Shown piece after piece: positions 1-4,971 of a stretch of DNA of 5,411 nt. Origin of the DNA: Burkholderiales bacterium (GTDB lineage Bacteria; Actinomycetota; Thermoleophilia; Gaiellales; Gaiellaceae); the NCBI GenBank assembly GCA_025935595.1, contig JAICUZ010000186.1, forward strand, positions 1 through 5,411, in the 5' to 3' direction. The notes beneath the pieces are model-generated. The model saw nothing but the letters and a program-made list of their open reading frames with translations, was not told the origin of the DNA and did no database searches. Every line of letters starts with the position of its first letter. Positions within the stretch are counted from its first letter, which is position 1. The translations under genes were made by a program, and so were the position numbers.

Positions 1-186
1 CGACCACGACGAGTTCGCGATCATCCGACCGAGCCGGTCTCGCGTCTGTTCGGGGGTGGCCGGCTCCTGGTAGAGGTAGCGCGCGACCTCGGGGCTCGAC
101 CGCATCGCGTGCATCGCCTCGAAGTCCTCCTCGAGGAACGGACGCAGCGTCAGTCGTTCGGTCTCGAGCGGCCAGTCGGGCGACAC
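1..186 (-). CDS. GNAT N-acetyltransferase, RimJ/RimL type (5' part only)
   Basis: This is the first 62 codons of a gene that leaves the window at base 1. The translation begins V-S-P-D-W-P-L-E-T-E-R-L-T-L-R-P-F and goes on to a stretch ending SSPEVARYLYQEPATPEQT. The pattern 'ETERLxLRPFxxxDxxAMxxMRSSPEVARYL' is the usual N-terminal strand and helix of the RimJ/RimL branch of GNAT enzymes, which move an acetyl group from acetyl-CoA to an amino group. The acetyl-CoA binding loop would lie beyond the edge, so activity and substrate cannot be judged. The GTG at 184-186 is the only plausible start: an in-frame TAA lies four codons upstream, and that TAA is the stop of the preceding LprI-like gene. 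The 12-bp gap suggests one transcript with that gene. A function beyond 'acetyltransferase' is not supported. Confidence 0.8.
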   Translation of the reverse strand, partial: MSPDWPLETERLTLRPFLEEDFEAMHAMRSSPEVARYLYQEPATPEQTRDRLGRMIANSSWS

Positions 187-198
187 GACGGCCGCACG

Positions 199-591
199 TT
201 ACCGCTCCGCGAGCACCTTCCGCATCGTCGTGAGGTCGGCGAGATGCGACGTGTTTCGGCGGAGGTCGCAGCTGAGCAGCGCGACCGAGTGCGCCGAGCC
301 CCCGGCGAGGTGTGAAGCCTCGGCCGAGCACGACTGGCGGCGGTACTGCAGCCAGCGTCGCTCGCCGGCCGCGAACGTCGAGCGTGCGTCGTCGGTGCGC
401 AGCCGGCGGAAGATCGCCCTGACCTGGCCGTCGATCATCCGGTCGGTTCGAAGCACGCGGTGCTCCTGGCACCCGATCACGTCGATCGTCGTGTCAGGGT
501 GGAGCGGGCACGGGAGCGCGGTGAACGGCTCGTGGATCACCGGCGGCGCGATCGCGGCCGCGCTGACGAGCGACACGAGCAGTCCGCGCAT
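199..591 (-). CDS. Secreted LprI-like protein (lysozyme-inhibitor LprI / DUF1311 type)
   Basis: The product has 130 residues. Residues 1-20 (MRGLLVSLVSAAAIAPP...) look like a short signal peptide, with Arg2 followed by a hydrophobic run, so the mature protein should be outside the cytoplasm. The rest follows the LprI/DUF1311 pattern: C41 after a Thr-rich strand, a helix ending in an aromatic/Leu pair (IFRRL), then 'AAGERRWLQYRRQSC' (compare the family 'AQRxWxxxRDxxC'), a Gly-Gly-Ser turn at 97-99, C108 and a final 'NTSHLADL' helix. Four cysteines (28, 41, 88, 108) would allow two disulphides. There is no lipobox, so it is not clearly a lipoprotein, unlike mycobacterial LprI. The reading frame stays open upstream to 732, but the signal peptide and a -10-like element just before the ATG favour the start at 591. 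M. tuberculosis LprI inhibits lysozyme; whether this one does is inference. Confidence 0.72.
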   Translation of the reverse strand: MRGLLVSLVSAAAIAPPVIHEPFTALPCPLHPDTTIDVIGCQEHRVLRTDRMIDGQVRAIFRRLRTDDARSTFAAGERRWLQYRRQSCSAEASHLAGGSAHSVALLSCDLRRNTSHLADLTTMRKVLAER

Positions 592-597
592 GCCGTG

Positions 598-603
598 ATC
601 GTA
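598..603 (-). promoter_or_regulatory. -10-like element for the LprI-like gene; leaderless start possible
   Basis: On the minus strand the hexamer TACGAT ends at 598, and the ATG of the LprI-like gene begins at 591. At standard -10 geometry (six bases between the hexamer and +1) the first transcribed base is the A of the ATG. No Shine-Dalgarno sequence lies within 15 bp of that ATG, which fits leaderless translation as is common in Actinobacteria. A TTGGAC lies 20 bp further upstream, too far for a good -35 element. This is inference from spacing only. Confidence 0.4.
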
Positions 604-640
604 CGGCGCACGTTCCTTGTAGCGTCCAAACGGCCACGAC

Positions 641-649
641 GAGGAGGGA
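641..649 (+). promoter_or_regulatory. Ribosome binding site of the 85-aa barrel protein gene
   Basis: The sequence GAGGAGGGA, four bases before the ATG at 653, is a near-ideal Shine-Dalgarno sequence. It fixes the start of the plus-strand gene. It is in strong contrast to the LprI-like gene on the other side of the same 61-bp spacer, which has none. Confidence 0.75.
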
Positions 650-652
650 CGC

Positions 653-910
653 ATGCTCTTCCACATCAAGCAGACGCACACCCCGGAGAACTGCCCGTAC
701 GGGAAGGGCGGCTCGCGCTCCCTGTTCGACACGGAGTCGAAGGACGTGAAGATCGTCGGCTACTGGCTCGCCTTCCCCGCGCATACGAACTACCTGGTCG
801 TGGAGACCGACGACATCGGCCACCTCCACACCTTCCTGCTGCCGGGGGCGGGGCGGGCCGTCGCCGAGATCACCCCGGTCAGCGACAAGCCGATGCCGAA
901 GCCGGACTAG
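653..910 (+). CDS. Small dimeric alpha/beta-barrel-like protein (DUF3303-like, function unknown)
   Basis: The product has 85 residues, with no signal peptide and no membrane segment. The N-terminal strand MLFHIKQTHTPENCPY carries a 'THTPExCP' motif (His9, Cys14). A predicted strand-turn-strand 'VGYWLAFPAHTNYLVVETDD' (36-54) follows, then a helix (HLHTFLLPG) and a last strand 'AEITPVSDKP'. This order resembles the small ferredoxin-like proteins that dimerise into alpha/beta barrels (DUF3303, YCII and ABM folds); the family name is from memory of the motif and is not certain. His9, Cys14 and His44 could bind a metal or act in chemistry, but this is speculative. The start is secured by a strong Shine-Dalgarno sequence. 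The gene is single on its strand and converges on the next gene with 4 bp between the stop codons. Confidence 0.75.
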   Translation: MLFHIKQTHTPENCPYGKGGSRSLFDTESKDVKIVGYWLAFPAHTNYLVVETDDIGHLHTFLLPGAGRAVAEITPVSDKPMPKPD

Positions 911-914
911 CCGG

Positions 915-1199
915 TCAGGCCGAGGCGACCACTTCGCCGACGCTGCGCTCGGTGCCTCCTGCGAGGAGCGGGACGATGTGCTCGCGCATCCATGGACCGC
1001 CGACGTCGCGTGCGATGCGATCTGCGTCGTCGGCCGTGGCGAAGTCGAGCACCAGGATCAGATGCGTGTCGTCGACCCTCAGAACGCGGGCCGCGACCGC
1101 GCCCGCGTCGACGACCAGCCGAGTCGCGTCTTGGGTCGCCGCGAGCGTCGCATCCGTCACCGGGTCTCGCAAACGCAAATGGTTGATCACGACGTGCAC
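915..1199 (-). CDS. Small ABM-like alpha/beta-barrel protein, downstream of dusB
   Basis: From the GTG at 1199 the product has 94 residues and begins VHVVINHLRLRD, a first strand typical of dimeric alpha/beta-barrel (antibiotic biosynthesis monooxygenase-like) proteins. A helix, the strand pair 'ARVLRVDDTHLILVLDF' (37-53), the helix 'TADDADRIARDV' and a conserved-looking 'GPWMREHIVPLL' (68-79) ending in 'TERSVGEVV' follow. No catalytic residue can be named, and members with this fold range from monooxygenases to stress proteins. Two starts are possible: the GTG at 1199 has AAGG eight bases upstream and begins at the first strand; the ATG at 1232 would add 11 residues, overlap the end of dusB by 14 bp, and has no evident ribosome site. 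I prefer the GTG. Either way the gene directly follows dusB and is probably translated from the same message. Confidence 0.75.
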   Translation of the reverse strand: MHVVINHLRLRDPVTDATLAATQDATRLVVDAGAVAARVLRVDDTHLILVLDFATADDADRIARDVGGPWMREHIVPLLAGGTERSVGEVVASA

Positions 1200-1218
1200 G
1201 GCACCGACCTTATCGCTG

Positions 1219-2289
1219 TCAGCCGCCGCCATAGATCGAGATCGGAAGTGAGTCGAGCAGGACCTCGTCTGCCGGGTCGGGCAGCTCCGAGAGAAGCCGC
1301 TCGAGCACGAAGCGCGCGCCGGGCGCGGCCTCGAACAGCCGCGCCTCGACCTCGTCGAGCGACGGCAGCTGCACGAGCTCCTGCTTGAACGGCCGCGGGA
1401 CGCGGCCGCGGCCGAGATACCAGCCGTAGAACTTCTTCAGGAATCCGAACGCGCGCTGGTCTCCGAGCTCGCGCACCGTCTCGCGCATGAACAGCACGAG
1501 CTCGGCGACGACCTCCTCGCGCGAGGGCTCGCGGTCGTCGCCCATGATCTCGCGCAGTACCCACGGATTGCCCTGCGCGGCGCGGCCGACCATCACCGCG
1601 GAAGCGCCGGTCGTCGCGAGCACCGACTGCGCACGTGCGCGGCTCGTCACGTCGCCGGACGCGATCACGGGGACATCGACCAGCGAAACGAGCTCGGCGG
1701 TCAGCGAGTGGTCGGCGGTGCCGGTGTACATCTGCTTCGCCGAGCGCGGATGGAGCGTCAGCGACGACGCGCCGGCCTCGACGAGCCGCGGGCCGACGTC
1801 GAGGCACACCCGCGAGCTGTTCTCGACGCCCCGCCGCATCTTCACGGAAACCGGCAGCTCGGTCGCGGAAGCGACCGCGTCGACCAGCCGGCACGCGTGA
1901 TCGGGGTCGTCGAGGAGCGAGGCGCCGGCGCCGGTCTTCGTCACCTTCTTGACCGGGCAGCCGAAGTTCATGTCGACGATGTCCGCGCCGGCCGCCTCGA
2001 CCATCCGGGCCGCCTCCGCCATCGCCTCGGGCTCGGAGCCGAAGATCTGGATCGCGAGCGGATGCTCGTCGGCGCCTACCCGGAGATAGCCCAGCGTTCG
2101 CTCGTTCCGGTGCTGGATCCCGGCCACCGAGACCATCTCGGAGCAGACGAGGCCGGCCCCGTAGCGGCGGCCCTGGCGGCGGAACGCCTGCACGCTGACG
2201 CCCGCCATCGGCGCCAGGACCAGGCGGCCGGGGATGTCCACGCCGCCCAGCGACCAGTGCGCGGAAAGGTCGAGATTCACGGTCTGCAA
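1219..2289 (-). CDS. dusB: tRNA-dihydrouridine synthase DusB
   Basis: A flavoenzyme that uses FMN and NADPH to reduce particular uridines in tRNA to dihydrouridine, in the cytoplasm. With the TTG at 2289 as start it has 356 residues, slightly longer than E. coli DusB. Visible Dus hallmarks are LAPMAGV (25-31, FMN phosphate side), SEM (50-52), the catalytic cysteine C111 in 'DMNFGCPVKKV', K150 in 'VSVKMRRG', H180 in 'LTLHPRSAKQMYTG', 'VIASGDV' (208-214; usually ANGD) and 'MVGRAAQGNPW' (233-243, FMN binding). After about residue 255 follows the helical tRNA-binding domain with 'FMRETVRELGDQRAFGFLKKFYGWYL'. The C-terminal tail 'LPDPADEVLLDSLPISIYGGG' is extra. The start is uncertain: a GTG at 2280 (codon 4) would fit a leaderless transcript from the TACCAT at 2290-2295. 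The gene diverges from greA. Confidence 0.95.
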   Translation of the reverse strand: MQTVNLDLSAHWSLGGVDIPGRLVLAPMAGVSVQAFRRQGRRYGAGLVCSEMVSVAGIQHRNERTLGYLRVGADEHPLAIQIFGSEPEAMAEAARMVEAAGADIVDMNFGCPVKKVTKTGAGASLLDDPDHACRLVDAVASATELPVSVKMRRGVENSSRVCLDVGPRLVEAGASSLTLHPRSAKQMYTGTADHSLTAELVSLVDVPVIASGDVTSRARAQSVLATTGASAVMVGRAAQGNPWVLREIMGDDREPSREEVVAELVLFMRETVRELGDQRAFGFLKKFYGWYLGRGRVPRPFKQELVQLPSLDEVEARLFEAAPGARFVLERLLSELPDPADEVLLDSLPISIYGGG

Positions 2290-2336
2290 ATGGTAGACGA
2301 GACCTCTTGCGACCCCTTGACGGCGCCGCTACCATT
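2289..2336. repeat. Perfect 8-bp inverted repeat across the dusB/greA divergent promoter region
   Basis: AATGGTAG at 2289-2296 and CTACCATT at 2329-2336 are exact reverse complements separated by 32 bp. Each arm contains TACCAT reading outward toward its own gene, so the repeat may simply be two matching -10 elements. It could also be two half-sites for a regulator. The symmetry stops at 8 bp on both sides. Confidence 0.6.
2307..2335 (+). promoter_or_regulatory. Probable housekeeping promoter of greA
   Basis: TTGCGA (2307-2312) and TACCAT (2330-2335) stand exactly 17 bp apart; each matches the sigma-70/sigma-A consensus at four of six positions. Transcription would begin near 2342, giving a leader of about 27 bases before the TTG start of greA. 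A second -35-like TTGACG at 2317-2322 has no suitable partner: only 7 bp to TACCAT, and no -10 at 17 bp. The promoter would drive greA, the GNAT gene and lysS. Confidence 0.5.
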
Positions 2337-2355
2337 CCCGCCCGTTTCTGGCGGG
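2337..2355 (+). repeat. GC-rich hairpin in the greA leader
   Basis: CCCGCC (2337-2342) pairs with GGCGGG (2350-2355) over a 7-base loop. The overlapping alternative GCCCG/CGGGC (2340-2344/2352-2356) is also possible. No U-run follows, so it is not an intrinsic terminator. If transcription begins near 2342, only the shifted or partial form could exist in the RNA. Confidence 0.4.
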
Positions 2356-2368
2356 CTAGGAGGCCTAG
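2356..2368 (+). promoter_or_regulatory. greA ribosome binding site inside an inverted repeat
   Basis: AGGAGG (2358-2363) is a full Shine-Dalgarno sequence five bases before the TTG at 2369 and decides that start. It lies within CTAGG-AGG-CCTAG, a 5-bp stem with a 3-base loop ending at the base before the start codon. When the stem is closed, half of the Shine-Dalgarno sequence is paired. This is seen directly in the sequence; a regulatory role is inference. Confidence 0.65.
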
Positions 2369-2845
2369 TTGAAGGAAGTCATCCTCACCCCGGAGGGGTT
2401 CAAGAAGCTCCAGCGCGAAATCGATCTCTTGCGCGGCGAGAAGCGCCGCGAGGTCGCCGAGCGCATCCGCGTCGCCCGCGAGTTCGGCGACATCGCCGAG
2501 AACGCAGAGTACGACGACGCGAAGAACGAGCAGGCGATGCTCGAACACAAGATCGCCCAGCTCGAGGAGCGGCTGCTCTCCGCACGGGTGATCACGAAGA
2601 AGGAGATCTCGAAGGACACGGTCTCGATCGGGTCTCATGTCCGGCTCAAGGACATGGAGAAGGGCGGCAAGACGATCGAGTACCGGATCGTCGGCTCTGC
2701 CGAGGCGAACCCGGCCGAGAACAAGCTCTCGAACGAGTCGCCCGTCGGCAAGGCGATCATGGGCAAGAAGAAGGGCGAGATCGTCGAGGTCAGCGCCCCC
2801 CGCGGATCGCGGAAGTTCAAGATCATGGAGATCAAGGCAGCGTAA
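2369..2845 (+). CDS. greA: Transcription elongation factor GreA
   Basis: GreA enters the RNA polymerase secondary channel and stimulates cleavage of the 3' end of backtracked transcripts. The protein has 158 residues, the usual length. Residues 1-75 form the antiparallel coiled coil (LTPEGFKKLQREIDLL ... HKIAQLEERLLSARV). Its tip reads 'FGDIAENAEYDDAK' and carries D41 and E44, the two acidic residues that hold the catalytic Mg2+. The C-terminal FKBP-like domain starts at about 80, with 'TVSIGSHVRLKD', 'YRIVGSAEANP', 'LSNESPVGKAIMGKKKG' and 'SRKFKIMEI' as in the family. The start is TTG, set by a full Shine-Dalgarno sequence five bases upstream. It is the first gene of the probable operon with the GNAT gene (20 bp downstream) and lysS. 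Confidence 0.97.
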   Translation: MKEVILTPEGFKKLQREIDLLRGEKRREVAERIRVAREFGDIAENAEYDDAKNEQAMLEHKIAQLEERLLSARVITKKEISKDTVSIGSHVRLKDMEKGGKTIEYRIVGSAEANPAENKLSNESPVGKAIMGKKKGEIVEVSAPRGSRKFKIMEIKAA

Positions 2846-2865
2846 GTCCGTAGGCTCCACGCCCG

Positions 2866-3456
2866 ATGGAGATCGTGCGGCTGGAGCGTTCTCGGCTCGA
2901 CGAAGCAAGCGCCGTTCTCGCGCGGGCGTTCTTCGACGACCCGGCGTGGGTCTGGCTGTTGCCGGACACGGAGCGGCGGGCGCGGCTCCTGCCGTGGCTC
3001 TTCCGGATCGGCTTCGACATAACTGCGGCGGAGGTCTACGCGACGGAAGGGCCCGTGCTCGGCGCGGCGCGGTGGCTCGCGCCCGGGCGCCCGCCGATGC
3101 GCGTCGGCGCGACGCTGCGCGCGCTCGTGACGACGCCGCTCCGGCTGGGCTCGACGACGCCGCAGTTCCTCGCCTACGGCCGGGCGGTCGAGGCGCTTCG
3201 GGCGGAGGCGACCATCGGCCCGCACTGGTACCTCGCCGGCATCGGCGTCGAGCCCGCCGCGAGACGGCAGGGGGTCGGCGGCGCCCTCCTCGCGCCGGGC
3301 ATCGCGGCCTCCGTGCGCGACGGCGTGCCGGCCGTGTTGCTCACAAACAACGAGGACAACCTCTCCTTCTACGAGCACCACGGCTTCCGCACCGTGCGCG
3401 AGGGGGAGACGCCGCAGGACGGCCCGCACGCCTGGGCTATGGTCAGGCGGCCGTGA
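2866..3456 (+). CDS. GNAT N-acetyltransferase, puromycin-acetyltransferase-like branch
   Basis: The product has 196 residues. The N-terminus reads 'EASAVLARAFFDDPAWVWLLPD' (13-34), the AF.DDP...WLLPD pattern common in actinobacterial acetyltransferases that resemble puromycin N-acetyltransferase. 'GAARWLAPGRPP' (66-77) follows. Motif A is 'WYLAGIGVEPAARRQGVGGALL' (121-142), in which RRQGVG at 133-138 is the acetyl-CoA pyrophosphate loop; 'NEDNLSFYEHHGF' near 161-174 is motif B with its usual Tyr. The substrate is not deducible: antibiotic, metabolite, or protein. An in-frame TAG five codons upstream makes the ATG at 2866 the first start, and no clear Shine-Dalgarno sequence precedes it. It lies between greA and lysS, and its TGA overlaps the lysS GTG, so lysS translation probably depends on it. 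Confidence 0.88.
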   Translation: MEIVRLERSRLDEASAVLARAFFDDPAWVWLLPDTERRARLLPWLFRIGFDITAAEVYATEGPVLGAARWLAPGRPPMRVGATLRALVTTPLRLGSTTPQFLAYGRAVEALRAEATIGPHWYLAGIGVEPAARRQGVGGALLAPGIAASVRDGVPAVLLTNNEDNLSFYEHHGFRTVREGETPQDGPHAWAMVRRP

Positions 3457-4838
3457 GCACGAGGCCGCCGAAGCGATACCCGGACCGCGACGAGATCGCG
3501 GCGGTGCGGGCGGAAGCCGAGCCGCTCGAAGACGGTGCGGAGGCAGCCGAGAGCCGGCGCCTCGCAGGCCGGGTGATGGCGCGTCGCGACATGGGCAAGC
3601 TTGTCTTCCTCGACCTCGTCGACCGCTCCGGCCGCATCCAGCTGCTGTGCCCGGCGGCCCGCACCGGCGAAGTCGACGTGCACCTCGGCGACGTCGTCGG
3701 GGTGACCGGCAAGCCGGCGAAGAGTCGCCGCGGCGAGCCGTCGCTCGTCGTCGACGAGCTCGAGCTGCTCTCGCGCATCCGCTCGCCGCTCCCCGACACC
3801 TTCCACGGGCTCACCGACGTCGAGCAGCGCTACCGTCGCCGCTACCTCGACCTGATGATGAACGAGGAGACGCGCGCCGACTTCATCCTGCGCTCGCGCA
3901 TGGTCAAGGCGATCCGCGACTACCTCGACGGCGACGGCTTCGTCGAGGTCGAGACGCCGGCGCTGCAGGCCGACTACGGCGGTGCTTTCGCGCGCCCGTT
4001 CGCGACGCACTCGAACGAGCTCGACCAGGACATCTACCTGCGGATCGCCGGCGGCGAGCTCTACCTCAAGCGGCTGATCGTCGGCGGGCTCGAGAAGGTC
4101 TACGAGATCGGGCGCGTGTTCCGCAACGAAGGCGTCTCGTACAAGCACAACCCCGAGTTCACGATGCTCGAGTGGTACGAGGCGTACGCCGACTACAACG
4201 ACACGATGGAGCGCTTCGAGACGCTCGTCGAAACGGTCGCGCTCGAGGTGCTCGGGACGACGAAGGTCACCTACCGCGGCCAGGACATCGACCTGAAGCG
4301 CCCCTGGCGGCGCCTCAAGCTCGTCGACGCGCTCGAAGAGCACGGCGTGTGGTCGGAGGACGAGGCGGACCTCCGGGCGATCCTCGAGTCGCGCGGCATC
4401 AACACGACGGAGGACAGGACGTGGTCGCAGCTCGTCGACCACGCGCTCACGAACTACGTCGAGCCGAAGCTGGTCGAGCCCACGTTCCTCCACGACTATC
4501 CCGTCAGGCTCTCGCCGTTCGCCCGGACGACGGACGGTGACGAGCAGATCGTCGAGCGATTCGAGGGGTTCGTCGGCGGCACGGAGCTGTGCAACGCCTT
4601 CAGCGAGCTGAACGACGCCGTCGAGCAGGAGGCGCGGTTCCGCATGCAGGCGGAAGAGGGCGCAGGCGGAAACGTCGAGGCCGAGCCGGGCGACGAGGAC
4701 TACGTCGAGGCGCTCTCCTACGGCATGGCGCCGACCGGTGGGCTCGGCTTCGGCATCGACCGGCTCGCTATGGTGTTAGCAGGGAAAGAGTCGATCCGCG
4801 ACGTGATCCTCTTTCCGGCGCAACGTCCGAAATCTTGA
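3453..4838 (+). CDS. lysS: Lysyl-tRNA synthetase, class II
   Basis: It charges tRNA-Lys with lysine using ATP. The product has 461 residues from the GTG at 3453, about 40 shorter than the E. coli enzyme, mostly through a short N-terminus. Residues 35-106 are the anticodon-binding OB fold ('RLAGRVMARRDMGKLVFLDL'). The class II core has motif 1 around 147-169 (RSRMVKAIRDYL...VETP), then 'YGGAFARPFATHSNELD' and 'ELYLKRLIVGG' (202-212), motif 2 'FRNEG...KHNPEFTMLEWYE' (223-243), the lysine pocket 'NAFSELNDA' (N, F and E kept; family NGFSELND) and motif 3 'GLGFGIDRLAM' (430-440) with Arg437. The GTG is the only start compatible with the family; the frame is open back to 2637 but reads nonsense across the GNAT gene. 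Start and GNAT stop share the bases GTGA, implying translational coupling. Confidence 0.96.
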   Translation: MSTRPPKRYPDRDEIAAVRAEAEPLEDGAEAAESRRLAGRVMARRDMGKLVFLDLVDRSGRIQLLCPAARTGEVDVHLGDVVGVTGKPAKSRRGEPSLVVDELELLSRIRSPLPDTFHGLTDVEQRYRRRYLDLMMNEETRADFILRSRMVKAIRDYLDGDGFVEVETPALQADYGGAFARPFATHSNELDQDIYLRIAGGELYLKRLIVGGLEKVYEIGRVFRNEGVSYKHNPEFTMLEWYEAYADYNDTMERFETLVETVALEVLGTTKVTYRGQDIDLKRPWRRLKLVDALEEHGVWSEDEADLRAILESRGINTTEDRTWSQLVDHALTNYVEPKLVEPTFLHDYPVRLSPFARTTDGDEQIVERFEGFVGGTELCNAFSELNDAVEQEARFRMQAEEGAGGNVEAEPGDEDYVEALSYGMAPTGGLGFGIDRLAMVLAGKESIRDVILFPAQRPKS

Positions 4839-4940
4839 GGGAATTGTGCGGTCCGTCGCGAATTGCGGCGCAGTTCCGTGACGGCAGCACCCCCGATCAG
4901 GGGAGTACGATGGCGCCTCGGCGAAAGAAAATCGTTTGGA

Positions 4941-4956
4941 CCGCCGATACAGGCGG
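4941..4956 (+). repeat. Hairpin in the clpC leader, just before the ribosome site
   Basis: CCGCC (4941-4945) pairs with GGCGG (4952-4956) over the loop GATACA. The stem ends five bases before GAGG. GACC at 4939-4942 could instead pair with GGTC at 4963-4966, which includes the Shine-Dalgarno bases, so two competing folds are conceivable. Confidence 0.45.
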
Positions 4957-4959
4957 AAG

Positions 4960-4965
4960 AGAGGT
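4960..4965 (+). promoter_or_regulatory. clpC ribosome binding site
   Basis: AGAGGT, six bases before the GTG at 4972, is the Shine-Dalgarno sequence that sets the clpC start. The encoded N-terminus from that GTG, (M)FERFTERARQVV, matches the start of actinobacterial ClpC exactly as expected. Confidence 0.7.
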
Positions 4966-4971
4966 CACCGA

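Larger units (their letters stand above)
4839..4971 (+). promoter_or_regulatory. lysS-clpC spacer with probable clpC promoter and leader
   Basis: This 133-bp gap holds a -10-like TACGAT at 4906-4911, which would start transcription near 4918 and give a leader of about 54 bases. No good -35 lies 16-18 bp upstream. Between them is CCCC-GATCA-GGGG (4891-4903), a small dyad with a 5-bp middle. CGC-GAATT-GCG at 4857-4867 is a dyad of the general CGC-N5-GCG shape of ClgR operators, but the inner bases do not fit well. No terminator with a U-run follows lysS, so some read-through from the greA promoter is likely. Confidence 0.4.

Noticed and set aside
460..1251. 263-codon plus-strand frame across the left region
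   Set aside because: It overlaps three better-supported genes in other frames and has low-complexity Arg/Ala/His composition.
1708..2853. 381-codon plus-strand frame opposite dusB and over greA
   Set aside because: Antisense shadow of dusB, then an out-of-frame reading of greA; no family resemblance.
1187..2908. Long minus-strand open frame of 573 codons across dusB, greA and the intergenic region
   Set aside because: It lies out of frame over dusB and antisense to greA, is Arg/Ala/Gly/Pro-rich without domain logic, and both genes beneath it are certain. It is a product of high GC.
2637..3452. Upstream in-frame extension of lysS
   Set aside because: The frame is open but runs through greA and the GNAT gene and reads as Arg/Ala-rich nonsense; family-like sequence begins right after the GTG at 3453.
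3369..4493. 374-codon minus-strand frame opposite lysS
   Set aside because: It is the mirror of lysS codons, rich in Val, Leu, Asp, Glu and Arg, with no recognisable domain.
4857..4867. ClgR operator
   Set aside because: CGC-N5-GCG is present, but the inner bases and flanks fit the known consensus poorly; kept only as part of a finding.
4839..4904. Intrinsic terminator after lysS
   Set aside because: The CCCC/GGGG dyad has a 4-bp stem and no U-run after it.
4839..4971. CtsR box, CIRCE or HspR (HAIR) operator upstream of clpC
   Set aside because: No GGTCAAA tandem, no TTAGCACTC dyad, and only a lone CTTGAG half-site formed by the end of lysS.
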